Assembly (NCBI RefSeq): GCF_001422725.1
Contig: NZ_LMMA01000001.1
Location: 746,691-810,690 of the forward strand
Direction of reading: 5' to 3'
Source: Flavobacterium sp. Leaf82
GTDB lineage: Bacteria; Bacteroidota; Bacteroidia; Flavobacteriales; Flavobacteriaceae
Length of the DNA stretch: 64,000 nucleotides
Shown: positions 45,097 to 53,769 of the stretch, piece by piece
Layout of the letters: every line of letters begins with the position of its first letter
Position numbering within the stretch: the first letter of the stretch is position 1
Translations under genes and position numbers: made by a program
The notes under the pieces: model-generated
Seen by the model: the letters and a program-made list of their open reading frames with translations, nothing else
Told to the model about the DNA's origin: nothing
Database searches by the model: none

Positions 45097-45447
45097 ATGT
45101 CACACGAACACGTATCAAATACAAAAAGAATCTGGTTTGTTTTTGCATTATTATCAGCAGTAACTACAGTAGAAGTTATCCTGGGAATTATAAAACCAGC
45201 ATCATTAGAATTTAATCATTTTGTAGGTTTGAATTTGTTGAACTGGATATTTTATATCCTGACAATATTCAAAGCATATTATATAGTATGGGCATTTATG
45301 CACATGGAAGGTGAAAAAAGCAGCCTTAGATGGTCAGTTGTTTCACCAGTTATTTTCCTAGTTTTATATTTATTGTTTATTCTGCTAACAGAAGGACATT
45401 ATATTTATGGGGTTTTTAAAGATTCTACTATTAAATGGAATTTTTAA
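45097..45447 (+). CDS. Cytochrome c oxidase subunit IV family protein
   Basis: Small subunit of 116 residues with three predicted helices, similar to the prokaryotic COX4/CyoD family: RIWFVFALLSAVTTVEVILG, then FYILTIFKAYYIVWAFMHME, then VVSPVIFLVLYLLFILL. The motif KAYYIVWAFMHMEGE is typical. It follows the long subunit III gene and precedes a terminator. In other bacteria this subunit helps stabilise CuB during assembly. Confidence 0.9.
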   Translation: MSHEHVSNTKRIWFVFALLSAVTTVEVILGIIKPASLEFNHFVGLNLLNWIFYILTIFKAYYIVWAFMHMEGEKSSLRWSVVSPVIFLVLYLLFILLTEGHYIYGVFKDSTIKWNF

Positions 45448-45469
45448 CATGATATTAATTCGAAAAGAG

Positions 45470-45493
45470 TCCCGATAACATCGGGATTTTTTT
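45470..45493 (+). terminator. Intrinsic terminator after subunit IV gene
   Basis: Stem TCCCGAT/ATCGGGA with loop AAC and a seven-base T run. Confidence 0.93.
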
Positions 45494-45500
45494 ATTTTTG
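45493..45500 (+). promoter_or_regulatory. -7 promoter box of SCO-like operon
   Basis: TATTTTTG fits TAnnTTTG. It starts in the T run of the terminator and is 25 bp before the ATG at 45526, so the SCO genes have their own transcription start. Confidence 0.45.
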
Positions 45501-45525
45501 TACCTCAATAACTTCCGGTAATAAA

Positions 45526-46167
45526 ATGAAAAAAAATATAGTTCTCTTTGTACTTTTTGTTTTGCCAATTGTAGCCTATTTGTTTTTTGCTTCTGGTGTA
45601 AATAGCTTTACTAAACTTCCAACAATAACTCCTAAAATTGCCGACTTTGGTAATTGGAAATCCCTTAAAGGAGAAAAAGTAACCCTAAATAATAAAATTA
45701 CAATTCTTGGTTTTTCAGGAACCGAGATTTTAAAAAACAGAGGTAATTTCTTCAATCTAAACGAAAAAATTTATCAGCGTTACAACGGTTTCAAAGATTT
45801 GCAATTTGTAGTTATCTGTCCATTAGGAACAGAGAAAGATGCAGAGAAAATTGTAGAATCATTAGGTGCCTTTACAGATGTTTCCGGATGGCATTTTATT
45901 TTTGCTTCGCCTGATGATATTAAAGTTTATTACAATCAATTGAATCTTCAAGGAAAATTAGACCAGAACCTTGGCACTTCTAATGTTTATATTGTAGACA
46001 AGGAACGCAATCTAAGAGGCAGAAAAGATAAAGAAGAATATAAAGAAGGGTATAATACTTTTCATCCTTCTGAGTTGAGTAACGAAATGCTCGATGATTT
46101 TAAAATCATATTATACGAATATCGTGCAGCCCTGAAAAAGAACCACAACGCAACAAAAGAACTTTAA
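45526..46167 (+). CDS. SCO/thioredoxin-like membrane protein lacking the CxxxC site
   Basis: Membrane-anchored protein of 213 residues: one N-terminal helix (IVLFVLFVLPIVAYLFFASG), then a thioredoxin-fold domain. The strand-loop ITILGFSGTEILKNRGNFF corresponds to the place where SCO proteins carry CxxxC, but there are no cysteines there; the only Cys is in FVVICPLGTEKDAEKI. Later segments (SNVYIVDKERNLRGR) follow the SCO pattern. It sits directly before a normal SCO gene (10 bp) and probably arose as a paralog. Copper binding by the classical site is not possible; a structural or assembly role is inferred. Confidence 0.72.
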   Translation: MKKNIVLFVLFVLPIVAYLFFASGVNSFTKLPTITPKIADFGNWKSLKGEKVTLNNKITILGFSGTEILKNRGNFFNLNEKIYQRYNGFKDLQFVVICPLGTEKDAEKIVESLGAFTDVSGWHFIFASPDDIKVYYNQLNLQGKLDQNLGTSNVYIVDKERNLRGRKDKEEYKEGYNTFHPSELSNEMLDDFKIILYEYRAALKKNHNATKEL

Positions 46168-46177
46168 TCTTTATATC

Positions 46178-46867
46178 ATGTTTAAAAATAAATCATATAT
46201 CGGAATTTCGTTTATAATTTTAATTTTTGGAATTTATGCCGTACCTAAAATTATTGACAGAATAACAAATGGCGAAGTTGTAAAAGGAAATCGTTTGGAT
46301 AATGTAGGATTGAAGGGTTCTAAGTCTGATGCGAAACTTATGACAATAGGACCTGCACCTAAATTTGATTTAACAAATCAGGATAATATTAAAGTTTCAA
46401 ATGAAACCTATAAAGGAAAAGTATATGTTTTAGAATTTTTCTTTACAACATGTCCGTCAATTTGTCCTAAGATGAATTTAAGCATGTTAGAAATTGAAAA
46501 AACATTTTTTGGAAATCCAAATTTTGGGATCGTTTCCATTACTATCGATCCTAAACATGATACATCGCAAGTTTTAAAAGATCATGCTAAGTTATTAGGC
46601 GTAAAGTCTTCTAACTGGAATTTCCTGACAGGTGATAAAGCTACCATTATGGACTTATCAAATAAGGGTTTTAATCTTTATGCTGGCGAGAATGATAAAG
46701 TAAGTGGTGGTTTTGAGCATTCAGGTTTATTTGCCTTGATTGACAAAGATGGAAATATTCGTTGCAGAAAAGATGAATTTGGGAATCCAAACATCTACTA
46801 TGACGGATTAGATAAAAAAGGAGTTAGAGATATTCAAGAGGATATTAAAATATTATTAGAAGAATAA
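46178..46867 (+). CDS. SCO family copper chaperone
   Basis: Copper insertion factor for the CuA centre of cytochrome oxidase. It has 229 residues, an N-terminal membrane anchor, and a thioredoxin fold with the metal site C92-x3-C96 (TTCPSICPKM) and the conserved distal H181 (GGFEHSGLF). A second family mark is SITIDPKHDTSQVLKDHAK. It follows the cysteine-less paralog by 10 bp and precedes the DUF420 gene by 2 bp. Its probable target, subunit II, is encoded about 36 kb away. Confidence 0.95.
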   Translation: MFKNKSYIGISFIILIFGIYAVPKIIDRITNGEVVKGNRLDNVGLKGSKSDAKLMTIGPAPKFDLTNQDNIKVSNETYKGKVYVLEFFFTTCPSICPKMNLSMLEIEKTFFGNPNFGIVSITIDPKHDTSQVLKDHAKLLGVKSSNWNFLTGDKATIMDLSNKGFNLYAGENDKVSGGFEHSGLFALIDKDGNIRCRKDEFGNPNIYYDGLDKKGVRDIQEDIKILLEE

Positions 46868-46869
46868 AA

Positions 46870-47401
46870 ATGGAAGATCATTCATTAGAAAAAAAATACA
46901 GCAAACTTATTGTTGCAGTTTCAATCATTATTCCGGTTGTAGTAGCCATTTTATTTGGAGTTAAATTAAAAGATTTTGGTTTTAATGTAGAGCCGCTTTC
47001 ATTTCTTCCTCCTATTTATGCTACCACAAATGGTATTACGGCAATTGTTTTAGTTTGGGCTGTAATTGCTATTAAAAACGGAAAACAAAAACTCCACGAG
47101 CGTTTAATGACTTTTGCCATCGCGCTTTCGGTTGCTTTTTTAGTGATGTACGTGGCGTATCATATGACAGCAGATTCTACTAAATTTGGTGGAGAAGGAG
47201 TAATACGATATATTTATTTCTTTATTTTAGTAACTCATATCTTATTGTCTATTGCGATTATTCCGTTAGTATTAATAACATATGTAAGAGCTCTGGCACA
47301 ACGTTTTGACAGACATAGAAAAATAGCAAAAATAACATTTCCGCTTTGGCTTTATGTTGCCGTAACCGGTGTAGTGGTTTACTTAATGATTTCTCCTTAT
47401 T

Positions 47402-47409
<8 letters not shown>
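46870..47409 (+). CDS. DUF420 family membrane protein
   Basis: Integral membrane protein of 179 residues with about five helices, DUF420 family (related to CtaM-type oxidase assembly factors). Features include FLPPIYATTNGITAIVLVWA, KNGKQKLHERLMTFA and YVAYHMTADSTKFGG, followed by THILLSIAIIPLVLITYVRAL and a His/Arg-rich HRKIAKITFPLWLYV. It lies between SCO and a small membrane protein, whose start overlaps its end by 8 bp. Involvement in cytochrome oxidase maturation is inferred from family and context. Confidence 0.9.
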
Positions 47410-47710
<301 letters not shown>

Positions 47711-47725
<15 letters not shown>

Positions 47726-47746
47726 TTATATTCTGCTTTTTTTTTT
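47711..47746. terminator. Bidirectional terminator between convergent genes
   Basis: A perfect 14-bp stem (AAAAAAGCAGAATA with TATTCTGCTTTTTT) and loop ATTA, with T runs for both strands. The stop codon of the plus-strand gene (47723-47725) lies in the hairpin, and the minus-strand DUF4403 stop follows at 47748. Confidence 0.92.
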
Positions 47747-47747
47747 G

Positions 47748-49154
47748 TTATTTCAGTCCGTCAACCGAGACATTTACCGTTCCGTTTATCTTTATAAACG
47801 CGATAATAGCCTGATTGGTCAACTGGATTTTGTCAAACTGAATATCTTCCATTTTTCCATTTACAAAAACGCCAGGCAGTGGAGAATAGTTTTTAAGATA
47901 AGCAGCCATACTTTTTTTGCCTTCTTCTAAGTTAGGCTGAATAGAATAACGGCAGCTTTCTTCCATTTTTCTTAATACATAACCCTGACCCAGCCAGCTT
48001 GCTGTTCTCATAAGCTTGCTTTTTGTATCTAAAACATAATCGAGTTTCTCAAAATAAATCTCTTTTGTTTGAGGATTATATTGCGGAAATCCGTTTAAGT
48101 AAAGCGTTCCGTTTATAGAACCTAAAACGTCAAGGGCAATAACCATTTTTCCGTTTTTGTGCCAAATAGAAACATTTTTTACCGTTATTTTTTTACTTCC
48201 TGAACCAAACTCTTGTCCTGCAAAATTTTGGGTCATGATTTTTGAAGCATCAATGTAAGTTGAAATTGCTGCAATATTAGCTGATATTTGATTCGGAATT
48301 TTTGCTACCGGTTTCAAGACAATTTTACTGGCATTGAATTTTGATTCCGGTTTTTTCCCCACAATAGTTTCCATATTACATTTCATTCCCATGTCTAACA
48401 AAAACAAATCGTTCTTGAGTTTTGCATTTGTAGAATAGACTTCGACAGGCACGATTCTTAACCAGCTTTCATAAGTATCACTCATCTGGAATGGGGTACA
48501 TATTTTTTCTAATGCTGATAAAACGTTCGGTTTAAAATCCATTGATTTTTCGATTGCTTCGTCTATTTTCTTTTCAATTTTAGATTTAAAAATAGAAATT
48601 GCCGGATTTACTAAATAAGTTATCGGCATACTTTTTCCAAATACAAGCATTGTAGGACTTTCATTCCAGTCTAATGATTTGAATTCGGTTTTAGTATTAA
48701 GTTTCCAGTTGTTCAAAGCTACTTCGCTTGATAAAGTAATTACACCATTTAAATTAAATTCTCTGACATCGTAAAGGTCAACGCCAAGTTTTTTGGTACC
48801 AATACGGTATTTTACTGTAGCTTTTAGCGGTAAAATTGTTTTTATCTTTTTATCCGGATTTGCAGGATCATTTTGGATTTTAATAGGAGCCTGTTTCCAG
48901 ATTTTCATCTCGATATCATCATCTTCAATATTATTATCTTCATAAATCAAACCATTCAATAAAGAGTTTGTTTGGTTTTGAATGTCACTAAGTTTTACCG
49001 TTATGGGTAAATTGATAAAAGATGGATTTGCGTCATAAACCAGCGGACTTGCATCGTCTGGTTCCGGTTTTAAAGTTTCTAATTTTTGAGATGTAGAACA
49101 GCTTGTAAGCAACGTAACCGCGGTAAATAGAGAGAGAATTGAAAAAAACTTCAT
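47748..49154 (-). CDS. DUF4403 family lipoprotein
   Basis: Predicted lipoprotein of 468 residues: signal peptide with lipobox LLTSC (C19), then a long beta-rich DUF4403 region. Recognisable parts are SFINLPITVKLSDIQNQTN, the region around SIFKSKIEKKIDEAIEKS, and the late block NGTLYLNGFPQYNPQTKEI. Function is unknown for the family. It is a single gene, convergent with the cox assembly cluster and divergent from the exporter operon. Confidence 0.88.
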   Translation of the reverse strand: MKFFSILSLFTAVTLLTSCSTSQKLETLKPEPDDASPLVYDANPSFINLPITVKLSDIQNQTNSLLNGLIYEDNNIEDDDIEMKIWKQAPIKIQNDPANPDKKIKTILPLKATVKYRIGTKKLGVDLYDVREFNLNGVITLSSEVALNNWKLNTKTEFKSLDWNESPTMLVFGKSMPITYLVNPAISIFKSKIEKKIDEAIEKSMDFKPNVLSALEKICTPFQMSDTYESWLRIVPVEVYSTNAKLKNDLFLLDMGMKCNMETIVGKKPESKFNASKIVLKPVAKIPNQISANIAAISTYIDASKIMTQNFAGQEFGSGSKKITVKNVSIWHKNGKMVIALDVLGSINGTLYLNGFPQYNPQTKEIYFEKLDYVLDTKSKLMRTASWLGQGYVLRKMEESCRYSIQPNLEEGKKSMAAYLKNYSPLPGVFVNGKMEDIQFDKIQLTNQAIIAFIKINGTVNVSVDGLK

Positions 49155-49176
49155 CGTTAAGATTTTTTTAGTGATG

Positions 49177-49184
49177 CAAAATTA
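49177..49184 (-). promoter_or_regulatory. -7 promoter box of DUF4403 gene
   Basis: On the minus strand TAATTTTG fits TAnnTTTG, 22 bp upstream of the ATG at 49154. Confidence 0.45.
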
Positions 49185-49329
49185 AGAAAACAATTATATT
49201 ATCTTAAAAAAGTGTAACAATTGATAGTGAATTGAGTCTTATTGTAATAAGGTAACAGAATTATTAACGTTTTTTTACCATAAATTACTTATAAAAAATA
49301 TTATTATTGTTTTAAAATTTAACAGTACG

Positions 49330-50031
49330 ATGATCGAAATCAAAGATTTACATAAATCCTATAAAATGGGAAGTTCAGAATTACATGTGTTAAAAGGAAT
49401 TAATTTTAATATTGAAGAAGGTGAATTGGTTGCCATTATGGGATCATCAGGATCTGGTAAATCTACGCTTTTAAATATTCTGGGAATCCTTGATGAAGCA
49501 GATTCGGGTAGTTATATTTTAGATAAAACTCCAATTAAAAATTTAAACGAAACGATAGCTTCAAGATATCGAAATAAATTTTTGGGATTTGTATTTCAAT
49601 CTTTCAATTTAATAAACTATAAAACGGCACTTGATAATGTTGCAATGCCTTTATATTATCAGGGTATAAAGAGAAAAGAGCGTTATGAAATTGCTATGAA
49701 ATATTTAGAAAAAGTAGGTTTGAGTTCGCATTCACACCATTTGCCTAATGAACTTTCAGGAGGTCAGAAACAACGTGTTGCAATTGCCCGTGCATTAGCT
49801 TCAAACCCTAAAGTTTTACTGGCAGATGAGCCAACTGGTGCTTTGGATACTAAAACTTCCTATGAAGTTATGGAACTTATCCAGGGAATTAACGATGAAG
49901 GAAAAACCATTTTAATCGTTACCCATGAACCCGATATTGCCGCAATGTGCAAAAGAAATGTGGTCCTGAAAGACGGATTAATTATAGATGATAAATTAGT
50001 AGAACAAGTTAGAGCTTCATCTTATGTTTAA
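49330..50031 (+). CDS. MacB-type ABC transporter ATP-binding protein
   Basis: ATPase of a MacB/LolD-type exporter, 233 residues. Walker A is GSSGSGKST (K44), the signature is LSGGQKQRVAIARAL, and Walker B is VLLADEPTGALD, with the switch His in IVTHEPDIA. It is the first of six genes for a complete tripartite system. It overlaps the first permease by 8 bp. Substrate unknown. Confidence 0.95.
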   Translation: MIEIKDLHKSYKMGSSELHVLKGINFNIEEGELVAIMGSSGSGKSTLLNILGILDEADSGSYILDKTPIKNLNETIASRYRNKFLGFVFQSFNLINYKTALDNVAMPLYYQGIKRKERYEIAMKYLEKVGLSSHSHHLPNELSGGQKQRVAIARALASNPKVLLADEPTGALDTKTSYEVMELIQGINDEGKTILIVTHEPDIAAMCKRNVVLKDGLIIDDKLVEQVRASSYV

Positions 50032-51268
50032 TATTGAACGTTGGCAGGAAATATTCGAAGCAATTTCTAAAAACCGACTAAGAACATTTCTTACCGGAAT
50101 TTCTGTGGCTTCTGGTATTTTTATTTTGGTGATTCTGCTTGGAGCGGGAAAAGGACTTCAGAACGGAATTCAGAAACAATTTGAAAATGATGCTGTAGGA
50201 ATTATTGAAATTTGGTCAAATACAACCACAAAAGAATATAAAGGATTGAATCCGGGAAGACAAATCCAGTTGCGAAACAGCGATTATGATCTTCCGGTAA
50301 TGAAGTTTGATGATCAAATCGATAAAAAATCAGCTACGAATATCACGCGTGGTGTAATCGTAACCTACGGAAAAGAATCTGGAAACTATCAATACAGAGG
50401 CGTAAATCCGGATTACTTAGACATAGAAAACGGAACTATAATTCAGGGAAGATTTTTAAACGATAATGATTTAAAAAACAATGAAAAAGTGACTGCAATT
50501 GGTTTAAAACTTAAGCAGGATATCTTTAAGGAAGAAGACGCTATTGGGAAAGAAATTTCAGTAAATGGTATTAATTTTAAAGTAATTGGAGTCTTTACAG
50601 ATCCATCAGGCGAGAGAGAAGAGACACGATTGTATATGCCTATGACTACTATTCAGCGTGCTTTTGGAGGTGGAGATAAAATTACAGGGATGATGTTCGT
50701 TTTAAATAAAAAAGCAGATTATGACGAAGCATTAGCACAATCGAAGCAATTTACAAATGATGTCAGGGAGTTATTGAAAAGTAAAAACATTATTGCTCCG
50801 GACGATGAAAGCGCAATTGGAATTTATAATTCTGTACAAGAAGCAAAACAGTATTATGACTTAAATCTCTATATCAAATTATTTTTCTGGTGGGTTGGTA
50901 TTTGTACCATTATTGCCGGAGTTGTTGGAGTAAGTAATATCATGCTTATTATAGTTAAAGAACGAACTAAAGAAATTGGAATTAGAAAAGCTTTAGGAGC
51001 TTCGCCTTTTTCTATCATTTCGATGATACTTCATGAATCCATATTTATTACGACTATTGCTGGTTTTGTGGGATTACTGGCGAGTTTGTTATTGCTGGAA
51101 TTTGTTGGACCAATGGTTCAGAGTGAATATTTTAGAAATCCCGAGGTTGATTTTAGTGTGGCTTTGACAACACTTGTTTTACTGGTGTTTGCAGGCGCAT
51201 TGGCAGGATTTTTTCCGGCATATCGAGCAGCCAAAATTAGACCTATTGTAGCACTTAGAGACGAATAA
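50024..51268 (+). CDS. MacB-type ABC transporter permease, first
   Basis: Permease of 414 residues with MacB architecture: one N-terminal helix (FLTGISVASGIFILVILLG), a large periplasmic domain (about 45-275), and three C-terminal helices carrying the FtsX-type motif VSNIMLIIVKERTKEIGIRKALGAS in pieces. It is separate from the ATPase, unlike fused MacB. A second permease with the same layout follows 2 bp later, so the transporter is probably a heterodimer. Confidence 0.94.
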   Translation: MFNIERWQEIFEAISKNRLRTFLTGISVASGIFILVILLGAGKGLQNGIQKQFENDAVGIIEIWSNTTTKEYKGLNPGRQIQLRNSDYDLPVMKFDDQIDKKSATNITRGVIVTYGKESGNYQYRGVNPDYLDIENGTIIQGRFLNDNDLKNNEKVTAIGLKLKQDIFKEEDAIGKEISVNGINFKVIGVFTDPSGEREETRLYMPMTTIQRAFGGGDKITGMMFVLNKKADYDEALAQSKQFTNDVRELLKSKNIIAPDDESAIGIYNSVQEAKQYYDLNLYIKLFFWWVGICTIIAGVVGVSNIMLIIVKERTKEIGIRKALGASPFSIISMILHESIFITTIAGFVGLLASLLLLEFVGPMVQSEYFRNPEVDFSVALTTLVLLVFAGALAGFFPAYRAAKIRPIVALRDE

Positions 51269-51270
51269 TT

Positions 51271-52536
51271 ATGTTTAAGAAAGATAATTGGGATGAGATT
51301 TTACAGGCTTTGACAGCCAACGTTTTTAGAACTGTTTTAACGGCATTTGGTGTATTTTGGGGAATATTTATTCTGGTAATATTACTGGCTGCAGGAAATG
51401 GTTTAGAGAACGGGGTAAAAAAAGATTTTGACGGAATAGCCACAAACACGATGTTTATGTGGAGTCAGACGACTTCAAAAGCTTATAAAGGTTTGCCTAA
51501 AGTACGAAAATATGATTTTAGAAATAGTGATGTTGCAGCATTAAGAGCAGCTTTGCCGGATTTGTTATATGTGTCGCCACGTAATCAATTAGGGGATTTT
51601 AACGGAACAAACAATGTGGTGCGCGGTACAAAAACGTCGGCATTTACCATTTATGGAGATTATCCTGAGTTGATCAAACAACAACCAATGGATATTATAA
51701 AAGGACGTTTTATAAACCAACAGGATATTCAGGAAAGACGAAAAATAGCCGTAATAGGTAAAGGTGTTATTACTGAATTATACGGAAAAGAAGAAGAAGC
51801 TGTGGGAACTTACATAAAAGTTAACGGAATCAATTTTATGGTAGTTGGGGTTTACAATTCAAAAAGAACCGGTGGAAATGCAGAACAGGAACAAAAAAAT
51901 ATTTTTTTACCCTTTACTACTTTTCAGCAAGCTTTTAATTATGGTGATAAAGTGGGCTGGATGGCGATTACATCAAGAGATGAAGTTTCTATTACGGATT
52001 TAAAACCAAAGATTTTAGAACAGATAAAAATCCTGCATTCCATTAACCCAAAGGATGATCGTGCTGTGGGAAACTTTGATTTGTATGAACAATATAATAA
52101 AGTACAAAGTTTGTTTAATATATTAAAAATCATCGCTTATTTTGTAGGAACTTTGGTCTTGATTTCAGGAGTTATCGGAATCTCAAATATTATGCTGATT
52201 GTGGTCAAAGAACGAACAAAAGAAATAGGGATTCGCAGAGCTTTAGGAGCAACGCCGGGAGCGATTCGCGGTCAGATTTTATCTGAGTCTATATTTTTGA
52301 CTATTATTTCAGGAATGTTGGGTATTGCTGTGGCAACCGGAGTTATAGCGATTTTAAATATGGTATTAGATTCTATGCCGCCAGATAGTAATATGATGTT
52401 TGCCAACCCAAGCGTAGATTTAAGAGTTGTATTTGTTGCCTTAATAATATTAGTAGGATCAGGTTTGCTGGCAGGATTTATACCAGCGCAAACCGCAATT
52501 AATGTAAAGCCTGTAGATGCTTTAAGAACAGAATAA
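51271..52536 (+). CDS. MacB-type ABC transporter permease, second
   Basis: Paralog of the preceding permease, 421 residues: N-terminal helix (VLTAFGVFWGIFILVILLAAG), periplasmic MacB domain with GNAEQEQKNIFLPFTTFQQAF, and three C-terminal helices with ISNIMLIVVKERTKEIGIRR. The two copies are clearly related but diverged in the periplasmic part, consistent with distinct roles in a heterodimer. The first adaptor gene starts 38 bp downstream. Confidence 0.94.
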   Translation: MFKKDNWDEILQALTANVFRTVLTAFGVFWGIFILVILLAAGNGLENGVKKDFDGIATNTMFMWSQTTSKAYKGLPKVRKYDFRNSDVAALRAALPDLLYVSPRNQLGDFNGTNNVVRGTKTSAFTIYGDYPELIKQQPMDIIKGRFINQQDIQERRKIAVIGKGVITELYGKEEEAVGTYIKVNGINFMVVGVYNSKRTGGNAEQEQKNIFLPFTTFQQAFNYGDKVGWMAITSRDEVSITDLKPKILEQIKILHSINPKDDRAVGNFDLYEQYNKVQSLFNILKIIAYFVGTLVLISGVIGISNIMLIVVKERTKEIGIRRALGATPGAIRGQILSESIFLTIISGMLGIAVATGVIAILNMVLDSMPPDSNMMFANPSVDLRVVFVALIILVGSGLLAGFIPAQTAINVKPVDALRTE

Positions 52537-52574
52537 ATTATCAATCAAAAATAATCGATTAAACCAATAACAAA

Positions 52575-53690
52575 ATGAAAAAAGGAATAACCGTAACCAT
52601 TTTAATCTTTATTGCTATAGTTTTCTTTGGCGCACTATATTATTTGTATGCCAAAAATCAGGAATCTCCAATTGTGTTTAAAACTGAAAAAGCAGAGATT
52701 AAAACAATCGTAAAAACTACAATTGCAACTGGTAACATTCAACCTGATGAAGAGGTCTTAATCAAACCTAATATCTCAGGAATTATTGAACAAGTGTATA
52801 TCAAAGCAGGAGAGAGAATCAAGGCTGGAGATATGATTGCCAAAATTAGAGTTGTAGCGAATGTGTCGAATGTAAGCAGCACTCAAAATCAGGTGCAAAC
52901 TGCTAAAATTGCTTTGGATAATCAGGAAAAAATCTATAAAAGACAAAAAACTTTGTTTGATAAAGATGTAATTTCTGCTAATGATTTTGATGCAGCGCAA
53001 TTAGCGTATACACAAGCGAAACAAAACTATCAGGCCGCTAAACAAAGTTTAGATATCGTAAAAACAGGAACAACAACTTCTTTAGGAAATTATGCTAATA
53101 CTTTAATTCGTTCAACGGTAAACGGAATGGTTTTGGCGGTTCCGGTAAAAGTAGGAAATCAGGTTATAGAAAGTAATAACTTTAATGAAGGAACTACAAT
53201 TGCAAGTGTTGCAGACATTGGAAGAATGATTTTTATTGGAAAAATTGACGAATCTGAAGTTGGAAAAGTAAAAGAAAGAATGCCAATCGAGATTACAGTT
53301 GGAGCAATCGAAAACAAAAAATTCAATGCTGTTTTAACAGATATCGCCCCAAAAGGAGTTGTAGAAAATGGTGCTATTCAGTTTGAAATTAAGGCTTCTC
53401 TTGAAAATAAAGATGCAACATTTATCAGAGCCGGCTTAAGTGCAAATGCTTCTATTATTTTAGAAAAAGCAGAAAAAACTTTAGCCATTAAAGAATCATT
53501 AGTTCAATTTGACAAAAAAACTCAAAAACCATATATTGAAGTAGAAACTGCTCCTCAAAAATTCGAAAGAAGAGATTTAGTTTTAGGAGTTAGTGACGGA
53601 ATTTATGTTCAGGTTAAAAGTGGAGTAAAAGATTCTGATAAAATTAAGATCTGGAATCAGGGTTTGATCAATGAAGGAGAAAAAAAATAA
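52575..53690 (+). CDS. Periplasmic adaptor (membrane fusion protein), first
   Basis: HlyD/MacA-type adaptor of 371 residues linking the inner-membrane permease to an outer-membrane channel. One N-terminal helix (VTILIFIAIVFFGALYYLY), a split lipoyl-like domain (ISGIIEQVYIKAGERIKAGD, and later STVNGMVLAVPVKVGNQV), a coiled-coil hairpin (about 100-165, Gln/Lys-rich), and a beta-barrel domain. It lies upstream of tolC; a second adaptor lies downstream. Confidence 0.93.
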   Translation: MKKGITVTILIFIAIVFFGALYYLYAKNQESPIVFKTEKAEIKTIVKTTIATGNIQPDEEVLIKPNISGIIEQVYIKAGERIKAGDMIAKIRVVANVSNVSSTQNQVQTAKIALDNQEKIYKRQKTLFDKDVISANDFDAAQLAYTQAKQNYQAAKQSLDIVKTGTTTSLGNYANTLIRSTVNGMVLAVPVKVGNQVIESNNFNEGTTIASVADIGRMIFIGKIDESEVGKVKERMPIEITVGAIENKKFNAVLTDIAPKGVVENGAIQFEIKASLENKDATFIRAGLSANASIILEKAEKTLAIKESLVQFDKKTQKPYIEVETAPQKFERRDLVLGVSDGIYVQVKSGVKDSDKIKIWNQGLINEGEKK

Positions 53691-53709
53691 TTTGAAAGTA
53701 TAAAGAGTT

Positions 53710-53736
53710 TTTGAGGTTTAAAAATTGTTAAATTTG
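53710..53736 (+). promoter_or_regulatory. Candidate internal promoter before tolC-like gene
   Basis: TTTG at 53710-53713 and TAAATTTG at 53729-53736 (TAnnTTTG), with a short 15-bp spacer. A small hairpin TAGCA-TCT-TGCTA lies just after it. Confidence 0.3.
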
Positions 53737-53769
53737 CGTAGCATCTTGCTATGCTTTCATTCAAAATAT

